From NCBI GenBank assembly GCA_002329365.1, contig DCUB01000005.1:52335-86780 (forward strand): DNA of 34,446 nucleotides, read 5' to 3'. A program made the translations under genes and the position numbers. The first letter of the stretch is position 1. Each line of letters starts with the position of its first letter. Shown here piece after piece: positions 1 through 8,623 of this stretch. The notes under the pieces are model-generated. The model saw nothing but the letters and a program-made list of their open reading frames with translations, had not been told where the DNA came from and ran no database searches. This stretch comes from Ruminococcaceae bacterium UBA1425 (lineage in GTDB: Bacteria > Bacillota > Clostridia > Oscillospirales > Acutalibacteraceae).

Positions 1-1
1 G

Positions 2-943
2 GGAGGGGACGAGATACGATGTTACGCGGATTATCGTGAAATGCTCGAAATCGAAAAGCCCGAGCTGACGGCAATAGCAACCTTCAGCGGAACACACGCC
101 GATATAGCGGTGGACTGCATAAACGCGGGCAGCAACGTAATAATCGAAAAGCCTATCGCGCTCTCAATCGCCGACGCCGACAGAATAATAGAGGCAGAAA
201 AAAAGAAGGGAGTAACGGTCTGCGCAAATCACCAGAACCGTTTCAACAACTCTGTTCAGCACATGCGCAGGGCGCTGCTTGCCGGCAGGTTCGGAAGGCT
301 TTTTTACGGCACCGCGAGCATACGGTGGTCGCGCGACGAGGGGTATTACAGGAGCGCCGACTGGAGAGGCACATGGGAGCAGGACGGCGGTGCGCTGATG
401 AACCAGTGCATACACGCCATCGACCTTTTGCGCTGGATGATGGGCGACGAGGTCACGGAGGTTGCGGGATACACCGACAATATGAAGCACCCGTATATAG
501 AGTGCGAGGATTTCGGCGCGGCTCTGCTGCGCTTTAAAAACGGCAGCTACGGTTTAATAGACGGGACGGTTAACCTAAACGGCAGGGATTACGAGGAGAC
601 GCTGACGGTGTTCGGCGAAACGGGCTACGCAAAGCTCGGCGGCACCTGCGTCAACAAAATCGACGACTGGCATTTCGACGACGGAGACGAAACAGAATCA
701 ATAATTCAGGCAACCGTGGGCGAAAACCCGCCCAATGTTTACGGCTTCGGTCATAAATCGCTTTATGCCGACGTAATAGAAGCCGTCAGAACGGGACGAA
801 AGCCGTATATAGATTCACAGGCAGGCAAAAGGGCGCTCGAAACAGTGCTGGCTATTTACAAGTCCGCGTCGGAGGGAAAGCCTGTAAAGCTCCCTCTTGA
901 CAGTTGTTCCACTCTTGATTTTAAGGGGCGTTTTCATGGCTGA
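2..943 (+). CDS. Gfo/Idh/MocA-family oxidoreductase, WlbA/WbpB-like (5' truncated)
   Basis: NAD-dependent sugar oxidoreductase, probably acting on a UDP-N-acetyl-hexosaminuronate (C3 oxidation before transamination). The reading frame is already open at base 2 and the first in-frame ATG (41) lies inside the Rossmann fold, so the true start is upstream of the window. Visible family marks are the EKPIALS segment (the EKP motif with the catalytic-site lysine), a downstream NQNRFN stretch, and a GGALMNQCIHAIDLLRWMMG helix typical of WlbA-type enzymes, with a histidine in the active-site region. The C-terminus (RKPYIDSQAGKRALE) is also family-typical. Its stop overlaps the start of the next gene, a WbpD-like acetyltransferase, which supports the nucleotide-sugar role over a generic inositol or sugar dehydrogenase. 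Family call is firm; exact substrate is inferred from the neighbour. Confidence 0.85.
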   Translation, partial: GGDEIRCYADYREMLEIEKPELTAIATFSGTHADIAVDCINAGSNVIIEKPIALSIADADRIIEAEKKKGVTVCANHQNRFNNSVQHMRRALLAGRFGRLFYGTASIRWSRDEGYYRSADWRGTWEQDGGALMNQCIHAIDLLRWMMGDEVTEVAGYTDNMKHPYIECEDFGAALLRFKNGSYGLIDGTVNLNGRDYEETLTVFGETGYAKLGGTCVNKIDDWHFDDGDETESIIQATVGENPPNVYGFGHKSLYADVIEAVRTGRKPYIDSQAGKRALETVLAIYKSASEGKPVKLPLDSCSTLDFKGRFHG

Positions 944-1493
944 TTATTATGTTCACGAAACCAGCGTCATCGACGAAAATGTCATAATAGGAAAAAACAC
1001 AAAGATATGGCATTTCTGCCATGTTCAGAGCAACGCCGTCATAGGCGAAAAATGCACGCTCGGTCAGAACGTCTACATTGCAAACGACGTGGTTATAGGA
1101 AACGGCGTTAAAATTCAGAACAACGTTTCGGTATATCAGGGTGTAATTCTTGAGGACATGGTGTTCTGCGGGCCGTCAATGGTGTTCACAAACGATTTAT
1201 ACCCCCGAAGCGGGCACGAGGTTTCGCGTTATGAAAAAACGCTTGTCAGATACGGCGCGAGCATAGGCGCCAACGCGACGGTAGTCTGCGGAAATACCGT
1301 CGGCAGGTTCGCGCTTGTCGCCGCGGGAGCGGTTGTCGTAAGGGATGTTCCCGACTACGCTCTTGTGGCGGGTGTTCCCGCAAAACAGATAGGCTGGGTT
1401 TGCGAATGCGGTCAGAAGCTAAGCCCGTCATACAAGTGCAACTCCTGCGGCAGGAGCTATAAGCTTTGCGACAAGGGGCTTTGCGAGGCTTGA
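936..1493 (+). CDS. Hexapeptide-repeat N-acetyltransferase, WbpD/WlbB-like
   Basis: Acetyl-CoA-dependent acetyltransferase with a left-handed beta-helix, of the kind that N-acetylates the C3 amino group of a UDP-2-acetamido-3-amino-uronate. ATG at 936 is preferred over an in-frame upstream ATG at 897 because the conserved N-terminus (ADYYVHETSVID) begins here and an AAGGGG sits just upstream; it overlaps the previous stop by 8 bases. Hexapeptide repeats (VIIGKN, AVIGEK, VVIGNG) span about residues 8-150. The VAGVPAKQIGWV tail is family-typical. It is followed by CEC at residues 156-158 and CNSC at 168-171, a likely small zinc-binding knuckle at the C-terminus. Together with the upstream oxidoreductase it forms two steps of a diacetylated amino-uronate pathway; the aminotransferase and epimerase are not in the window. 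Confidence 0.87.
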   Translation: MADYYVHETSVIDENVIIGKNTKIWHFCHVQSNAVIGEKCTLGQNVYIANDVVIGNGVKIQNNVSVYQGVILEDMVFCGPSMVFTNDLYPRSGHEVSRYEKTLVRYGASIGANATVVCGNTVGRFALVAAGAVVVRDVPDYALVAGVPAKQIGWVCECGQKLSPSYKCNSCGRSYKLCDKGLCEA

Positions 1494-1514
1494 TAATAAT
1501 TTTACTTCAAAATG

Positions 1515-1540
1515 CCGCGCCTTAACGGGTGCGGTTTTGT
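1515..1540 (+). terminator. Rho-independent terminator after the acetyltransferase gene
   Basis: A 7-bp stem (CCGCGCC with GGTGCGG, one G-U pair) with a 6-base loop is followed by TTTTGTGATTTTTT. It lies 21 bases after the acetyltransferase stop and ends that operon. Confidence 0.7.
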
Positions 1541-1554
1541 GATTTTTTGTGTTA

Positions 1555-1583
1555 TTGCATTTATATGGTCAATATGCTAATAT
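1555..1583 (+). promoter_or_regulatory. Putative sigma-A extended -10 promoter for the patatin-fusion gene
   Basis: TTGCAT at 1555-1560, a 17-base spacer, then TG-C-TAATAT with the -10 hexamer at 1578-1583. The -35 is weak, but the TG extension and exact spacing, placed between a terminator and a gene with AAGGAG at 1601-1606, make this plausible. Confidence 0.5.
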
Positions 1584-1613
1584 ATATTATTATTACTTGA
1601 AAGGAGCTGCGGT

Positions 1614-3929
1614 ATGAACGACTGTCTTATAATCGAGGGCGGTGCGCTCAGGGGCATACACACCTCGGGCGTGCTTGACGTGCTTATGGGCAGTGAAATA
1701 TATCCGTCATGCGTCATCGGCGTTTCCGCCGGCGCGCTGAACGGTTTTAACTATGTGGCAAGGCAACCCGGACGTTCCGCCCGGGCTAACCTTGAGTATA
1801 TAAACGACGAGCGTTATTATAATCTCCTTAATCTCGTCAGGAAAAAAAGCGTGTTCGGCTTCGATTTCATGTTCCACGGATTAAGCGAGATACTGCCGTT
1901 TGATTACGACACGTTTAACAATTCACCTCAAAGATTTCTGATAGTAACGACCGATGCAGAAACAGGCAGGCCGGCCTATTTTGAAAAGGGCGTATGCTCC
2001 GACATCTTTGCCGCGGGGGCTGCGTCGGCAAGCCTGCCGCTTCTTACGCCGCCGGTAACGATTGACGGGCGCGATTATATAGACGGGGGAATAGCCGACC
2101 CGATACCTGTTGAAAAGGCGTTGTCTGACGGATACGACAAAATAGTTGTTTTGCTCACAAGGCACAAGGGCTTTCGCAGGCCTCCCATGCCGCTTGCAGA
2201 GAGAGAAACGGCAAAAAGGCTTTTCAAGGATAAGCCGGAGCTGCTTGAAGTAGCCTTGAACGCAAACAACAAATACAACGAAACGCTCGACCTTATCGAC
2301 AGGCTTGAAAGCGAGGGCAGGATATTCGTCATAAGACCGTCTGTGGAAATTGACGTTACGCTGCTTGACACCGACTCCGACAGGCTCGGCTTTTTGTATC
2401 AGACGGGCATAACAGACGGAAGGAACAGCCTTCAGGGGCTTAGAAAATATCTAAGAATAGAAAAAGACAACAAGGGCTGCCGCAGGGATTGCGTCAGGAA
2501 ATACGATATTTCCGATTACACAAACGAAAAAGAGCTTTACGCAAAGGTTCAGAAGATGAACAGCTTCGGCACAAGGCTTACGGGTAGCGAAGGTCAGCAC
2601 AGATTCATTAAGTGGCTAAAAAACGAGCTGCGGAAAATGGACATAAATGTTTATTCCGATCCGCACTTTTTTAACCGCTGGGAGGAAAAAGACAAGTCGC
2701 TCGTCATTCACGGCGGCACGGAAAGCGAAAATATCAGGATTTCATCTGCTTTTCCGTATTCCGGCGAAACGGACATAAGAGGCATAACGGCGGAGCTTGT
2801 CTACGCGGGCGGCCCGATGGAATTTATAAACGCGAGAGACAAGATACTTGTAATCAAGGTCAACAAAATGGATTTTCTTCCGACATCTCTTGTCTTTAAC
2901 CAGCGCCGGTCAAAACCCGAAAATGTTTCGATTCCGGCGAATTATACGGGGCCTGTTGCCACCGCGTTTTATCATTTTTCATTGCTCAAGGCGGCAAAGC
3001 TGGCGGGCGCCGCGGCGGCTGTCTGCGTCTGGGACGGCATGAACGACAAATGCGTAGAGGGGCAGTACCTTCCGTTCATTCTCGATTATCAGGGCATACC
3101 CGCTATCTGGGTTAATTCAATTGAGGGAGCAAGGGTTATCGAAGCGGCGGCGGCGCATAAAAGCGCTACGCTGAAATTAACGGCGGAAAAGGAGATATGC
3201 GCCCAGACCGAAACTTTTTACTGTATGCTTGAGGGCGAAAACAGGGAGGAGGCGGTCATAATAAACAGCCACACCGACGGCACGAACTGCATTGAGGAAA
3301 ACGGCGCTATTGCCATGCTGTCGCTTATTGACTGCCTGCGCGGAAAGAAGCTCAAAAGAACACACATCTTTGTTTTTGTGACAGGCCATTTCCGCCTGCC
3401 TATGTTCAAAAATCCTTCGGGAGGCGGGGTTCAGGCAACGTCAAAGTGGCTGAGCGCTCATCCCGACCTTTGGGACGGAAAAGGCGGACATATAAAGGCC
3501 GTCGCGGGAATATCAATCGAACACCTCGGCTGCATGGAATGGAAGGATATTGACGGGGTATATACTGAGACTGGAGAAATCGAAACCGAGATGGTATATA
3601 CCGGCAACAAAATCATGGACGAAATATATTACAGGGCGCTTGAGGACAGGAGCCTTGTCCGTACTCTGACGCTCAGGGGGCACAATTTTCTCCATTTCGG
3701 AGAGGGGCAGCCGCTTTTTAATGTCAAGATACCCGAAATATCTCTGGTGGCGGCTCCCGACAGCCTGTGCGTTGTAAGCGACAGCCATGAAATGGAAAAG
3801 TTCAACGCGTCGCTCATGCTTCAGCAGATTCAGACGTTCCTCAACTGCCTGACGATTATAGACGACATGCCGGCAGCCGCCATAGGTAGCTGCGACCAGT
3901 ATTCCCTTATAAGGCTCCGGAGAAAATAG
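1614..3929 (+). CDS. Patatin-like phospholipase fused to an M28-like peptidase domain
   Basis: The N-terminal ~285 residues are a cytoplasmic patatin-like lipase of the YjjU type: an EGGALRG oxyanion segment (residues 8-14), the GVSAG nucleophile elbow with Ser38, and the catalytic Asp in DGG (D157). These give a Ser-Asp dyad acting on acyl esters. From about residue 295 to the end the protein resembles M28 metallopeptidases with an inserted PA-like region: an N-terminal helix with GTRLTGSEGQ, the metal-ligand motif HTDG (H553, D555), an EENGA segment (561-565), an IEHLG segment and a late SHEME histidine (H725). The glutamate pair expected after the VFVTGH strand is not obvious, so peptidase activity is uncertain. 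A YjjU-type patatin alone is about 280-290 residues; at 771 residues this is a two-domain fusion with no break in frame. ATG 1614 has AAGGAG 7 bases upstream. No signal peptide is visible. Confidence 0.8.
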   Translation: MNDCLIIEGGALRGIHTSGVLDVLMGSEIYPSCVIGVSAGALNGFNYVARQPGRSARANLEYINDERYYNLLNLVRKKSVFGFDFMFHGLSEILPFDYDTFNNSPQRFLIVTTDAETGRPAYFEKGVCSDIFAAGAASASLPLLTPPVTIDGRDYIDGGIADPIPVEKALSDGYDKIVVLLTRHKGFRRPPMPLAERETAKRLFKDKPELLEVALNANNKYNETLDLIDRLESEGRIFVIRPSVEIDVTLLDTDSDRLGFLYQTGITDGRNSLQGLRKYLRIEKDNKGCRRDCVRKYDISDYTNEKELYAKVQKMNSFGTRLTGSEGQHRFIKWLKNELRKMDINVYSDPHFFNRWEEKDKSLVIHGGTESENIRISSAFPYSGETDIRGITAELVYAGGPMEFINARDKILVIKVNKMDFLPTSLVFNQRRSKPENVSIPANYTGPVATAFYHFSLLKAAKLAGAAAAVCVWDGMNDKCVEGQYLPFILDYQGIPAIWVNSIEGARVIEAAAAHKSATLKLTAEKEICAQTETFYCMLEGENREEAVIINSHTDGTNCIEENGAIAMLSLIDCLRGKKLKRTHIFVFVTGHFRLPMFKNPSGGGVQATSKWLSAHPDLWDGKGGHIKAVAGISIEHLGCMEWKDIDGVYTETGEIETEMVYTGNKIMDEIYYRALEDRSLVRTLTLRGHNFLHFGEGQPLFNVKIPEISLVAAPDSLCVVSDSHEMEKFNASLMLQQIQTFLNCLTIIDDMPAAAIGSCDQYSLIRLRRK

Positions 3930-4182
3930 CGTCAAGCAGCAAAACGGAAATAATGCCCGGCGTTCCGAATACGGCTCCCGCGCCGAGGGTGTACCAGTTG
4001 ACTGAAAGCGTAACGCCTGTCAGAAGCCCCGCGGCGTTAACGGCAAAAAGAGCCGCCACGCCCTGAAGACAAGTCAGAAAAACAGCTTTGACAAAGTGTC
4101 CTGTTTTGAGCATGGAAATAAGAACGGTAAGCACGGCGCAGGTAAAAACAGTAATAACGAGTATTGAAGAAAAAGTGCTCAT
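3907..4182 (-). CDS. BofA-like small membrane protein (pro-sigma-K processing inhibitor family)
   Basis: A 91-residue, very hydrophobic protein with about three membrane segments: residues ~5-25, ~31-53 and ~65-90. The late motif NWYTLGAGAVFGTPGIISVLLL matches the conserved end of the BofA family (N-x-x-T, then G-x-PG followed by leucines). In sporulating Bacillota BofA restrains the membrane protease that activates pro-sigma-K in the mother cell; whether this paralogue does so here cannot be told. The start is the ATG at 4182-4180 with a strong GGGAGG upstream on the minus strand (bases 4191-4196). Its 3' end overlaps the convergent patatin-fusion gene by 23 bases, so the two transcripts are antisense to each other at their ends. 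Confidence 0.6.
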   Translation of the reverse strand: MSTFSSILVITVFTCAVLTVLISMLKTGHFVKAVFLTCLQGVAALFAVNAAGLLTGVTLSVNWYTLGAGAVFGTPGIISVLLLDAIFSGAL

Positions 4183-4192
4183 TTTAATTCCT

Positions 4193-4219
4193 CCCGTTAA
4201 TGTTTATATAAAAAACGGG
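4193..4219. repeat. Inverted repeat in the divergent bofA/manA intergenic region
   Basis: CCCGTT at 4193-4198 and AACGGG at 4214-4219 form a 6-bp inverted repeat in the only spacer between the BofA-like gene (minus) and the mannose-6-phosphate isomerase gene (plus). In the bofA-like transcript one arm overlaps the ribosome binding site, so it could mask it; it could equally be an operator or chance. A TATGAT (4225-4230) nearby is a candidate -10 for the plus strand, with no good -35. Confidence 0.3.
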
Positions 4220-4263
4220 ACAAATATGATAAAAGACAAAAAATATTAAAGGACGTGTGTAAT

Positions 4264-5223
4264 TTGTATCCGATGAAGCTGAAGCCGGCAGTCTCAAGCA
4301 CGATATGGGGCGGCAGAAGGCTTATTGACGAATACGGCGTTTTGACAGACAAGGAAAACGCCGCCGAGGCATGGGTGCTGTCCTGCCACCCGAACGGCTG
4401 CTCGACTGTCGAAAACGGCGTTTTCGCGGGACGCACGCTTAAGTCCGTTTACGACGAAAACAGGTCGATATGCGGTAAAAACGGAGAGCGTTTCAGCGAG
4501 TTTCCGATACTTATTAAATTTATCGACGCGCGCGACAACCTTTCAATACAGGTTCATCCCGACGAGGAATACGCGCGGAGGGTTGAAAACGGGGCGGGCA
4601 AAACAGAGTGCTGGTACATCCTCGACTGCGACGACGACGCGTGGCTGATACTCGGCTTCAACGAAAAGACAGACGCAGAAACCTTCAGAAGGTCGATTGA
4701 AAACGACACGCTGCTCGACTATGTAAAAAAAGTCAGGGTGAAAAAGGGAGATTTCTTTTTTATCGAGTCAGGAACTCTTCACGCAATCTGTAAAGGTATA
4801 CTACTTGCCGAGGTACAGCAAAATTCCGATACGACATACAGAATTTATGATTACAACAGGAAGTCAGCCGACGGAAAAACAAGAGAACTCCATATTTCTA
4901 AGGCTGTCGACGTAACAAAAACCGTTCCGTACTCTTTCGACAATAATAAGAACGTCAGTAAATCAGATTTGCTTTACAAGGATAAAACTTTGCTCACAAA
5001 CTGCGAGCTGTTCACCGTTTTTAAAACGGATGTTAAGGATACTTACAGTTCATATGCGGACGACAGCAGCTTCGTTTCGCTTCTTGTGCTTGACGGCTGC
5101 GGCACGCTCCGGTGCTGCGGTCACGAGCTTACATTTAAAAAGGGCGACAGCTTTTTTATACCCGCGGGCGCGGGCGGGTTTTCGCTTTTGGGACGTTCGG
5201 AAATTCTCGAAACAAGGATTTAA
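4264..5223 (+). CDS. manA: Mannose-6-phosphate isomerase, class I
   Basis: Zinc-dependent cupin enzyme interconverting mannose-6-phosphate and fructose-6-phosphate in the cytosol, linking glycolysis to GDP-mannose supply. Numbering from the chosen start, the zinc ligands are visible as Q96 and H98 in QVHPD, E115 in KTECWY and H173 in GTLHAICKG; the following EVQQNSDTTYRIYDYNR stretch is highly conserved. N-terminal LYPMKLKP and WGGRRL also fit. The start is chosen as TTG 4264 because AAAGGA (4248-4253) lies 10 bases upstream and homologues begin at this point. An in-frame GTG at 4255 sits almost on the Shine-Dalgarno and an ATG at 4273 is 19 bases away. Length (319 residues) is normal for the short Bacillota class. 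It leads a co-directional run with the ABC-F, uxaB-like and GNAT genes. Confidence 0.92.
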   Translation: MYPMKLKPAVSSTIWGGRRLIDEYGVLTDKENAAEAWVLSCHPNGCSTVENGVFAGRTLKSVYDENRSICGKNGERFSEFPILIKFIDARDNLSIQVHPDEEYARRVENGAGKTECWYILDCDDDAWLILGFNEKTDAETFRRSIENDTLLDYVKKVRVKKGDFFFIESGTLHAICKGILLAEVQQNSDTTYRIYDYNRKSADGKTRELHISKAVDVTKTVPYSFDNNKNVSKSDLLYKDKTLLTNCELFTVFKTDVKDTYSSYADDSSFVSLLVLDGCGTLRCCGHELTFKKGDSFFIPAGAGGFSLLGRSEILETRI

Positions 5224-5237
5224 GGCGGTTTAAATTA

Positions 5238-7154
5238 ATGTCTGTTTTAAGCGTTCAGAATGTTGAAATGTATTTTTCCGACAGGCTGCTGTTTAAGAAC
5301 GTATCGTTTGAACTGGGCGAGCGTGAAACAGCGGGCCTTGTCGGAGCTAACGGCACAGGTAAAACAACACTTTTCAGGCTGATAACAGGCGAGCTTGAGC
5401 CGTCCGGGGGACAAATAGTTAAATCGCGCGGCGTCACCGTCGGCTATATGGAGCAGCACGTCTTTTCGGGCTCGCAGCGTAGTGTTTACGACGAAATGCT
5501 CTCGGTGTTCGACAGGCTGATGAATATGGAAAAAGAGCTTGAAAGGCTGAACAGGCAGATAGAAAAAGGCGGCGAAAACTTAGACGAGCTGATAAACCTG
5601 CAAAACAGTCTGTCCGAGGAGTTTCAGCGCAGTGACGGACTTGTGTACAAAAGCAAAACAAGGGCGGCGCTGCTCGGACTGGGCTTCGGCGAAGACGAGT
5701 TCAATATGAGCTGCTCTAAGCTCAGCGGCGGTCAGCGTTCAAAGCTTTCGCTCGGTAAGCTGCTTTTGTCGGGAGCCGACCTTTTACTGCTTGACGAGCC
5801 TACAAATCATCTCGACATCAGCAGCGTCGAGTGGCTTGAAAGCTTTCTTAGCGAATACAGGGGCTCGGTGCTCATAATTTCGCACGACAGATATTTTCTT
5901 GACAAGGTTACAACAAAAACCTTTGATATCTCAAGCAAAACCCTGCGCGTCTGGAAGGGCAGCTATTCCGTCTATCAAAAACAAAAGGCTGAAAAGGCAG
6001 AATATGAAAAGCGGCTTTATGAAAACCGGATGGATGAAATCAAGCGTATCGAGGGGATAATCGAGCAGCAAAGGCAGTTCGGCAGGCAAAGGAATTTTAT
6101 AACAATAGCCAGCAAGGAAAAAATGCTCGAAAAAAAGCGCGGGGAGCTTGTAGTGCCGGAACAGGCAGCGGCGGAGGTCCATTTTAATTTTAAGCCCGTC
6201 GCCGAAAGCGGAAACGAAGTATTGATTATCAAGGAGCTTTCAAAATCATTCGGCAGCAAGAAGCTGTTTTCCGGAGTTGATATTCAGTTAAACAAGGGCG
6301 ACAGGGCGTTTTTGCTCGGTCCCAACGGCTGCGGAAAGACGACGCTGCTTAAGATTATTAAAAACGAGCTGAGAGCCGACAACGGAACTGTCAGATTAGG
6401 CGCAAACGTCAAGATGGGCTACTTCGACCAGACTCTTTTCGGGCTGCACAACGATAAAACCGCGCTTGACGAAATATGGGATATTCACAGATCAATGGAA
6501 ACAACAGAGGTGAGAAGCGCGCTTGCGGCGTTCCTGTTCCGCGGAGAAGACGTTTACAAAAAGGTAGGCGAGCTGAGCGGGGGAGAGAAAGCGAGGCTGG
6601 CATTATTAAAGCTTGTGCTGTCGGGCGCGAATTTTCTGCTGCTCGACGAGCCGACAAACCACCTCGACATCAACTCGCGCGAGGCGCTGGAAACAGCGCT
6701 TCAAGGATATAACGGCACAATTCTTGCCGTGTCGCACGACAGATATTTCATAAACAAGCTATGCACACGAGTGCTTCATCTGACACGGGGCGGCGTTGCC
6801 GAATACACAGGCAACTATGACAGCTATGCCGAGAAGCTTGCTGCCGGGGTATCTGTACGAAAGCCGGAAAATCAGGTCAGACCTAACGACTACAGGCTCC
6901 GCAAGGAGCGCGAAAGTGAAAAACGCAGGCTGGAGGGAAAAATAAGGCGCTGCGAAGAAAAAATAGAAGCCGCAGACGGCGAAGTCGAGGCAGTTAACGC
7001 GCTTCTCTCAACGCCGGAAATCGCCGCCGATTACGAAAAAGTTCTGCAGTATACGGAAAAGCTTGAAGCCTTGAGGGCGGAACAGGAAAACCTTATGACG
7101 GAATGGACAGCTTTACAGGAAAAAGCTGAGAAATTCGGAGAAGATGAATTATGA
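5238..7154 (+). CDS. ABC-F family ATP-binding protein (ribosome-associated ATPase)
   Basis: Cytosolic tandem ABC ATPase without membrane domains, of the ABC-F group that binds the ribosomal E site and modulates translation or confers antibiotic protection. Domain 1 has Walker A GANGTGKT (from residue 36), signature LSGGQ (162) and LLLLDEPTNHLD; a charged inter-domain linker (about residues 235-300, KAEYEKRLYENRM) is the P-site-tRNA-interaction motif region; domain 2 has Walker A GPNGCGKT (361), signature LSGGE (446) and another LLLDEPTNHLD. A C-terminal coiled coil runs from about residue 560 to the end, as in YdiF/Uup-like members. Both sites look intact. The start is ATG 5238, 14 bases after manA, and the stop overlaps the next gene by ATGA. 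No basis is seen to call it a resistance determinant. Confidence 0.93.
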   Translation: MSVLSVQNVEMYFSDRLLFKNVSFELGERETAGLVGANGTGKTTLFRLITGELEPSGGQIVKSRGVTVGYMEQHVFSGSQRSVYDEMLSVFDRLMNMEKELERLNRQIEKGGENLDELINLQNSLSEEFQRSDGLVYKSKTRAALLGLGFGEDEFNMSCSKLSGGQRSKLSLGKLLLSGADLLLLDEPTNHLDISSVEWLESFLSEYRGSVLIISHDRYFLDKVTTKTFDISSKTLRVWKGSYSVYQKQKAEKAEYEKRLYENRMDEIKRIEGIIEQQRQFGRQRNFITIASKEKMLEKKRGELVVPEQAAAEVHFNFKPVAESGNEVLIIKELSKSFGSKKLFSGVDIQLNKGDRAFLLGPNGCGKTTLLKIIKNELRADNGTVRLGANVKMGYFDQTLFGLHNDKTALDEIWDIHRSMETTEVRSALAAFLFRGEDVYKKVGELSGGEKARLALLKLVLSGANFLLLDEPTNHLDINSREALETALQGYNGTILAVSHDRYFINKLCTRVLHLTRGGVAEYTGNYDSYAEKLAAGVSVRKPENQVRPNDYRLRKERESEKRRLEGKIRRCEEKIEAADGEVEAVNALLSTPEIAADYEKVLQYTEKLEALRAEQENLMTEWTALQEKAEKFGEDEL

Positions 7155-8620
7155 AAAATATCGGCGAAGCTGTATGTAAAGCCTATGGCAACCTCCCGGA
7201 AAAAATACTCCAGATAGGCGAAGGCAATTTTTTAAGGGCGTTCGCGGGAACAATTGTCGAGCGCATGAATTCCGCAGGGATTTTTAACGGCAGCATTGTA
7301 ATAACGCCGCCGCGCAGGTGGGACAACTGCGCGAGGCTTATGGCGCAAAACTGCCTGTATAACGTGTTAAGCAGGGGGATTTCAAACGGGCAGATTGTTG
7401 AGGAAGCCTTCGTTGTCACGTCTGTTTCAAGGTGCGTTGATTCTACGGTTGACATGAGTGGGCTTGAACGCGTCGTCTGCTCCGACGAGCTTAAAGTGAT
7501 AATATCCAACACCACCGAGGCGGGAATTAAATACTGTAAAGGCGATACACTTGACAACATTGTCAACGCGACTTACCCTGCAAAGCATACGGCGCTTCTC
7601 TTTGCCCGCTATAAAAAATCCGGCGGAAGCACCGGAAACAAGCTGCTTATTCTGCCTGCGGAGCTTATTGATAATAACGGAACGGTGCTTCGTTCGTGCG
7701 TAGTGAAGTATGCGGAGGACTGGCGGCTCGGCGGCGGCTTTCTTAAATGGCTTGATGAGAGCTGCTGTTTCGCGAACACGCTTGTCGACAGAATAGTAAC
7801 CGGCTTTCCGTCTGAGGATTACGAAGAAACAGTAAAAAAGCTCGGCTATGAAGACCAGATGCTCACCGCCTGCGAGCCGTTTCTTTTCTGGGCTATCGAG
7901 TGTCCGCAGCCTTACAGGGCTTGCTTTCCGGCAGACAAATGCGGTCTTGACATAGTTTTCTGCGACGACATTTCCCCATACAAAACGAGAAAGGTCAGGA
8001 TACTAAACGGCGTTCATACGGCAAGCGTTCTTGCGGCGTTTCTGTGCGGGCTTGACACGGTCGGCGAAATGATGTCCGACACTCTTTTTGTGCGGTACAT
8101 AAAACGTCTTGTTTATGACGAGATTATTCCCGCTACCGATATGGATAAAAAACAGCTCGAAGACTTTGCGGCTGCCGTTTTTGACAGGTTTAGAAATCCG
8201 TTTATAAAGCACAGGCTTTTTGATATCTCCCTTAATTCCGTCTCCAAGTTTAACGCAAGATGTAAAGGCACAATACTTGACTCCGATAGGCTCGGAATCG
8301 ATATGCGCGTTCTTCCCTTTTCGCTTGCCGCCCTTATATGCTTTTATAACGGCACTTACGAAAACGGAGCATTTTTCGGCACGAGGGGCGAAAGCAATGA
8401 AAAATACGAGATAATGGACAATGCGGAGATTATTCGATTTATTGCAGGGGCGTGGCAGGACAAAAATCCGGCCGGAAAGGTTTTGGCAAATACAGAAATC
8501 TGGGGAGAAGATTTGCGTAAAGTAAACGGGCTTGTCAGAAAAGTTTCGGACTATATAATTAGCATCAGACAAAACGGCGTCCGGCGCGCCGCTGAAATAA
8601 TGCTTGACGAAAGGAATTGA
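7151..8620 (+). CDS. uxaB: Tagaturonate reductase (altronate oxidoreductase)
   Basis: NAD(H)-dependent long-chain mannitol-dehydrogenase-family enzyme that reduces tagaturonate to altronate in galacturonate breakdown. The N-terminal GEGNFLRAF (from G23) is the dinucleotide-binding signature characteristic of UxaB, the SNTTEAGI segment (N120 onward) is the UxaB hallmark, and KVRILNGVH (K281, N286, H289 region) carries the family's catalytic Lys-Asn-His set. Length 489 residues fits the family (about 480-500). Fructuronate reductase or mannitol dehydrogenase are less likely because they lack the EGNFLRAF and NTTEAG forms. The start overlaps the ABC-F stop (ATGA), so translation is probably coupled. 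The rest of the uronate pathway is not in the window. Confidence 0.85.
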   Translation: MKNIGEAVCKAYGNLPEKILQIGEGNFLRAFAGTIVERMNSAGIFNGSIVITPPRRWDNCARLMAQNCLYNVLSRGISNGQIVEEAFVVTSVSRCVDSTVDMSGLERVVCSDELKVIISNTTEAGIKYCKGDTLDNIVNATYPAKHTALLFARYKKSGGSTGNKLLILPAELIDNNGTVLRSCVVKYAEDWRLGGGFLKWLDESCCFANTLVDRIVTGFPSEDYEETVKKLGYEDQMLTACEPFLFWAIECPQPYRACFPADKCGLDIVFCDDISPYKTRKVRILNGVHTASVLAAFLCGLDTVGEMMSDTLFVRYIKRLVYDEIIPATDMDKKQLEDFAAAVFDRFRNPFIKHRLFDISLNSVSKFNARCKGTILDSDRLGIDMRVLPFSLAALICFYNGTYENGAFFGTRGESNEKYEIMDNAEIIRFIAGAWQDKNPAGKVLANTEIWGEDLRKVNGLVRKVSDYIISIRQNGVRRAAEIMLDERN

Positions 8621-8623
8621 CAC

